From positions 1 through 42,995 of IMG/VR virus record IMGVR_UViG_3300009159_000119: DNA of 42,995 nucleotides; one strand, given 5' to 3'. A model generated the notes under the pieces. That model had not been told where the DNA came from, ran no database searches, and worked only from the letters and a program-made list of their open reading frames with translations. A program made the translations under genes and the position numbers. The stretch is from a virus. Positions 38,782 to 42,995 of this stretch are shown piece after piece. Position 1 is the first letter of the stretch. Every line of letters starts with the position of its first letter.

Positions 38782-39219
38782 ATGCCTTCCGATCCCCTCT
38801 TACGTGACCTGACTGTTTTCGACTCCGAAGGCACTCGCTGGGCGGTAATCCAGCGTTGGTTGACACAGATCGTCAGCACCGGTGGCGGCACCGGCAAAGA
38901 CTTCGCGACGATGTTTTTCGTCGGGTCGGCCATCCTTAACAACACGTTCGGGTACTTCAAGGCTGTCAACACCACCAACTGGACTCGCGCACAGTTGTCG
39001 TGTCAGACCCCTCCGACCGGCTCCGCGATCATCATCACGTTTGTCAATGGGTCGGGCACAAGCCTCGGGGTTACGGCTACGATTGCTGCTGGAGCATCGT
39101 ACCAAGAAACGGTTTTTGGGTCTCCGTTGTCTCTGGCGATTGGCACCGAAGTACGGGCCAAGATCACGCAGATCGGCTCCACGACTCCGGGCGGGTATAT
39201 CACGGTGAGCCTGCTGTAA
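38782..39219 (+). CDS. Fibre protein with beta-sandwich domain (145 aa)
   Basis: The N-terminus shares the DPLL...(D/S)EGT(R/K)...QRWL docking segment with the 67-aa protein. From residue 38 the sequence (FATMFFVGSAILNNTFGYFK, QTPPTGSAIIITFVNGSG, IGSTTPGGYITVSLL) matches the beta-sandwich domain in the middle of the fibre at 36884. It is therefore a free-standing copy of that domain joined to a docking segment. Probably a virion surface protein. Confidence 0.7.
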   Translation: MPSDPLLRDLTVFDSEGTRWAVIQRWLTQIVSTGGGTGKDFATMFFVGSAILNNTFGYFKAVNTTNWTRAQLSCQTPPTGSAIIITFVNGSGTSLGVTATIAAGASYQETVFGSPLSLAIGTEVRAKITQIGSTTPGGYITVSLL

Positions 39220-39227
39220 AATGACCC

Positions 39228-41249
<2,022 letters not shown>

Positions 41250-41272
41250 TTTACTCCTAACCACCTACCAAC

Positions 41273-41962
41273 ATGAGCTGCGGATGCGGAAACAATAACT
41301 GTAACGGGAACTGCGGAGGCGATTGCAATCAGGCTGGTGACATGTGCGCTCCTCCAGTGCCGATCGTCACCATCGTGGCTGGACCGGTTGGACCTACCGG
41401 AGCCACCGGCCCATCGGGTGTGGCGGGGTATGGCGTGACTGGCCCGACTGGCCCCACGGGTCTTCAGGGCATCCCCGGTCCCATCGGCGCGAACGGCACT
41501 ACCGGCGCAAGCGGTGCTACCGGTGCCAGCGGAGCTCCAGTTGCGCTGTTCACGGGAGTGATCTGGAACCCCAGCGTCCCCACCGACGGCATCGAGGCAT
41601 TGCAGGGGTCTCGGGTGCTCGATTTCGGCACGGTCAACTTCAACAGCGGTGACTACCTCTTCAGTCTGAAGATGCAGATCGGCTGGAACGCTGGTGCCGT
41701 TGGACCCAACAACCTCAACGGCTCGGTCGACTTCATCGACGGCACCGTGACCCGCAACGTCTTCAAGTGGGGCCGATCCAAGTCCGAAGCATCTGGATAT
41801 CAGTATGGTGTCGCCGAAGCCTACGACTTCTGGTTCATTGCCACCGTCACGAACGGTCAGAATGTCCGGCTGGTCGCTTCCGATCAGTTTTACCTGCTCG
41901 GAGCGCAACTCGTGGCGTTCCCACTTCCTACCAACACCATCACGTCCCCCGGATTCATTTAA
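41273..41962 (+). CDS. Collagen-like protein with Cys-rich N-terminus (229 aa)
   Basis: The N-terminus [20 protein letters not shown] has seven Cys in the first 32 residues (with CAPP), then a Gly-X-Y region (about 39-92) with [20 protein letters not shown] and GATGASGA triplets. The C-terminal part (about 95-229) is a beta domain ([43 protein letters not shown]). The Cys cluster could knot the trimer or bind metal. Probably a fibre or a capsid decoration protein. Confidence 0.7.
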   Translation: MSCGCGNNNCNGNCGGDCNQAGDMCAPPVPIVTIVAGPVGPTGATGPSGVAGYGVTGPTGPTGLQGIPGPIGANGTTGASGATGASGAPVALFTGVIWNPSVPTDGIEALQGSRVLDFGTVNFNSGDYLFSLKMQIGWNAGAVGPNNLNGSVDFIDGTVTRNVFKWGRSKSEASGYQYGVAEAYDFWFIATVTNGQNVRLVASDQFYLLGAQLVAFPLPTNTITSPGFI

Positions 41963-41964
41963 TC

Positions 41965-42396
41965 ATGCACGACCAATTCCCCATCTCCATCGACCTTGCC
42001 ATCCATCCCGAAGAAATGATGGGCGTGATGTCCATGCCCGCGTCTCCTTCCAAGGGTAAAAAGTCCAAACCGATTTACCCTTCGCTCTACATTTCTGGAG
42101 CCAAGAATCTTGAGGCTCTGCCCCGCGAGGGCTACGCGTTGATCCACTTCAAGCGCCGTAGCGTGACGCTGGGTGACCGCGACGGCGAAAGCTGCTGCTC
42201 GGCTGATCTGGAAGTTCACGAGATCAGTCTTGCCGAGGCAGGCTCCGACGAGGACAGCGGCGACATGGCCGACGCGTTCAGAGCTCTCGCCAAAGACCGT
42301 GGCTATGATACCGGCTCCCAAACCGATGACGATGACGATGAATCCGAAGAAGGGGAGTCTCTCGCGGACGATATCGACGAAACCGAGGAGAAATAA
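41965..42396 (+). CDS. Virion-associated phage protein with acidic tail (143 aa)
   Basis: ATG 41965 (MHDQFPISIDLAIHPEEM) is chosen over an upstream in-frame codon inside the previous gene. YPSLYISGAKNLEALPREGYALIHFKRRSVT, in pieces, and SADLEVHEISL match a common small phage protein that lies among structural genes (YPSxYxxxxxxLxxLPxxGxAxIxFK). The C-terminus is a long acidic stretch (DDDDDESEEGESLADDIDET). Possibly a capsid-inner or capsid-decoration protein; role unproven. Confidence 0.65.
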   Translation: MHDQFPISIDLAIHPEEMMGVMSMPASPSKGKKSKPIYPSLYISGAKNLEALPREGYALIHFKRRSVTLGDRDGESCCSADLEVHEISLAEAGSDEDSGDMADAFRALAKDRGYDTGSQTDDDDDESEEGESLADDIDETEEK

Positions 42397-42399
42397 TTT

Positions 42400-42995
42400 A
42401 TGCAGGTAACTCTTGGCCGAATCATCAACGCGTCGAAGTCTAACGACATTCTCGGCATCTCCGACCGCGCCAAGATCATCGACTACATCCAGCGTGCGAT
42501 TGAGATTGCGGCGTATCGCGCCAATTGGGACCCCTACGTCGGCACCCTTGACGTGTGCTCCAACAACAGCGGATGCATTACGCTGCCCGATTTCGTCGAG
42601 ACGGTTTTAGCCGCCAATGTCGGTGGGTCTCCCGCATTGGGCCGGTCCAGTTGGTTTGAATACCACATCAATGGCCTCGGATCTAAGGCCAATTGTGGTG
42701 CTGCTTGTGGCGTCTACTGGGATGACAAGATGTGGAGCCCAACATTTCAAGATCTTCATGGTTGGAGCTTGGTCTCGGCTATTTGTGAAGACCCCATCGA
42801 CGGCAATGGATCGCTGGAATTGATCGTGCAAGGCGAGACGATGGACGCAAACTACAACCAGAAGATGGCACTGACCATTCCGGTGACCGGCCCGTCGTCG
42901 CCCGGTGTGCGCGTCCCTATCCTCACGGGTTACGCCGCTACCGACCCCAGCGTGACGTACTTCAAAAAGATCACTCAAGTCACGAAGCCAGTCAC
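42400..42995 (+). CDS. Putative head-tail connector/tail protein, partial
   Basis: Starts at ATG 42400 with GAGGAG at 42386-42391, a good Shine-Dalgarno. The frame is open to the window end (198 codons). The product starts MQVTLGRIINASKSNDILGI; ISDRAKIIDYIQRAIEIAAYRANWDPYVGTLDVC (in pieces) and ITLPDFVETVLAANVGGSPA, then WFEYHINGLG, recall a family of virion proteins next to capsid genes in several phages, thought to be connector or tail-tube-type. The C-terminus lies beyond the window. Confidence 0.55.
   Translation, partial: MQVTLGRIINASKSNDILGISDRAKIIDYIQRAIEIAAYRANWDPYVGTLDVCSNNSGCITLPDFVETVLAANVGGSPALGRSSWFEYHINGLGSKANCGAACGVYWDDKMWSPTFQDLHGWSLVSAICEDPIDGNGSLELIVQGETMDANYNQKMALTIPVTGPSSPGVRVPILTGYAATDPSVTYFKKITQVTKPV

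Overview
The window is a piece of a tailed double-stranded DNA phage genome (Caudoviricetes), moderately GC-rich, with no ribosomal, tRNA or ordinary bacterial housekeeping genes. The evidence is a large terminase subunit, a portal-like protein, a scaffold-like protein, a capsid-like protein, several collagen-like fibres, a family A DNA polymerase, a primase-helicase and dense packing with many ATGA stop/start overlaps. The host cannot be named from the sequence. Shine-Dalgarno sites are present before some genes and absent before many, which would fit a host with mixed SD use (for example Verrucomicrobiota or Planctomycetota), but this is a guess.

Layout. 1-1664 (rightward): lysis- or membrane-type cassette with a signal-peptidase-like protein, two holin-like membrane proteins and a Dps-like ferritin-fold protein. 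1651-16277 (leftward): replication block with SNF2 helicase, HNH endonuclease, VRR-NUC nuclease, DNA polymerase, DUF2815 ssDNA-binding-like protein, DUF2800 nuclease-like protein, a small MerR-like protein and an AEP/PriCT/SF3 primase-helicase, followed by a MoxR AAA+ ATPase / HExxH-VWA module whose genes are separated by strong hairpins. 16278-17002: a 725-bp gene-free region with several large inverted repeats. 17003-18264 (rightward): a small zinc-finger protein and a terminase-small-subunit-like HTH protein, bracketed by palindromic TGAGACT-S-AGTCTCA sites. 18265-18551: a convergent gene-free region holding a phased array of those sites, a G-quadruplex motif and further palindromes. 18552-26702 (leftward): glycosyltransferase, FkbM-like methyltransferase, small proteins, tandemly duplicated coiled-coil genes, lysozyme-like protein, serine recombinase, RHH-like protein, TerL and a second glycosyltransferase. 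26765-42995 (rightward): virion genes with portal, scaffold, two more glycosyltransferases, a structured leader, capsid gene, a terminator, four collagen-like fibre or spike genes (one with a glycine-rich adhesin domain, one with a pectate-lyase-like beta-helix), and connector-type genes running off the end.

The most notable points are: an in-frame TAA inside the putative major capsid gene; a ~200-nt leader before it with three GNRA-capped hairpins and two mutually exclusive helices; the iteron/G4/palindrome region beside the TerS-like gene, a candidate packaging or replication site; a 117-nt compound inverted repeat in the control region; and four glycosyltransferases plus an FkbM-like methyltransferase in the same phage as Thr-rich collagen-like fibres, which suggests a phage-encoded system that glycosylates its own fibres. 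All functional statements come from reading motifs by eye; no database search was run.
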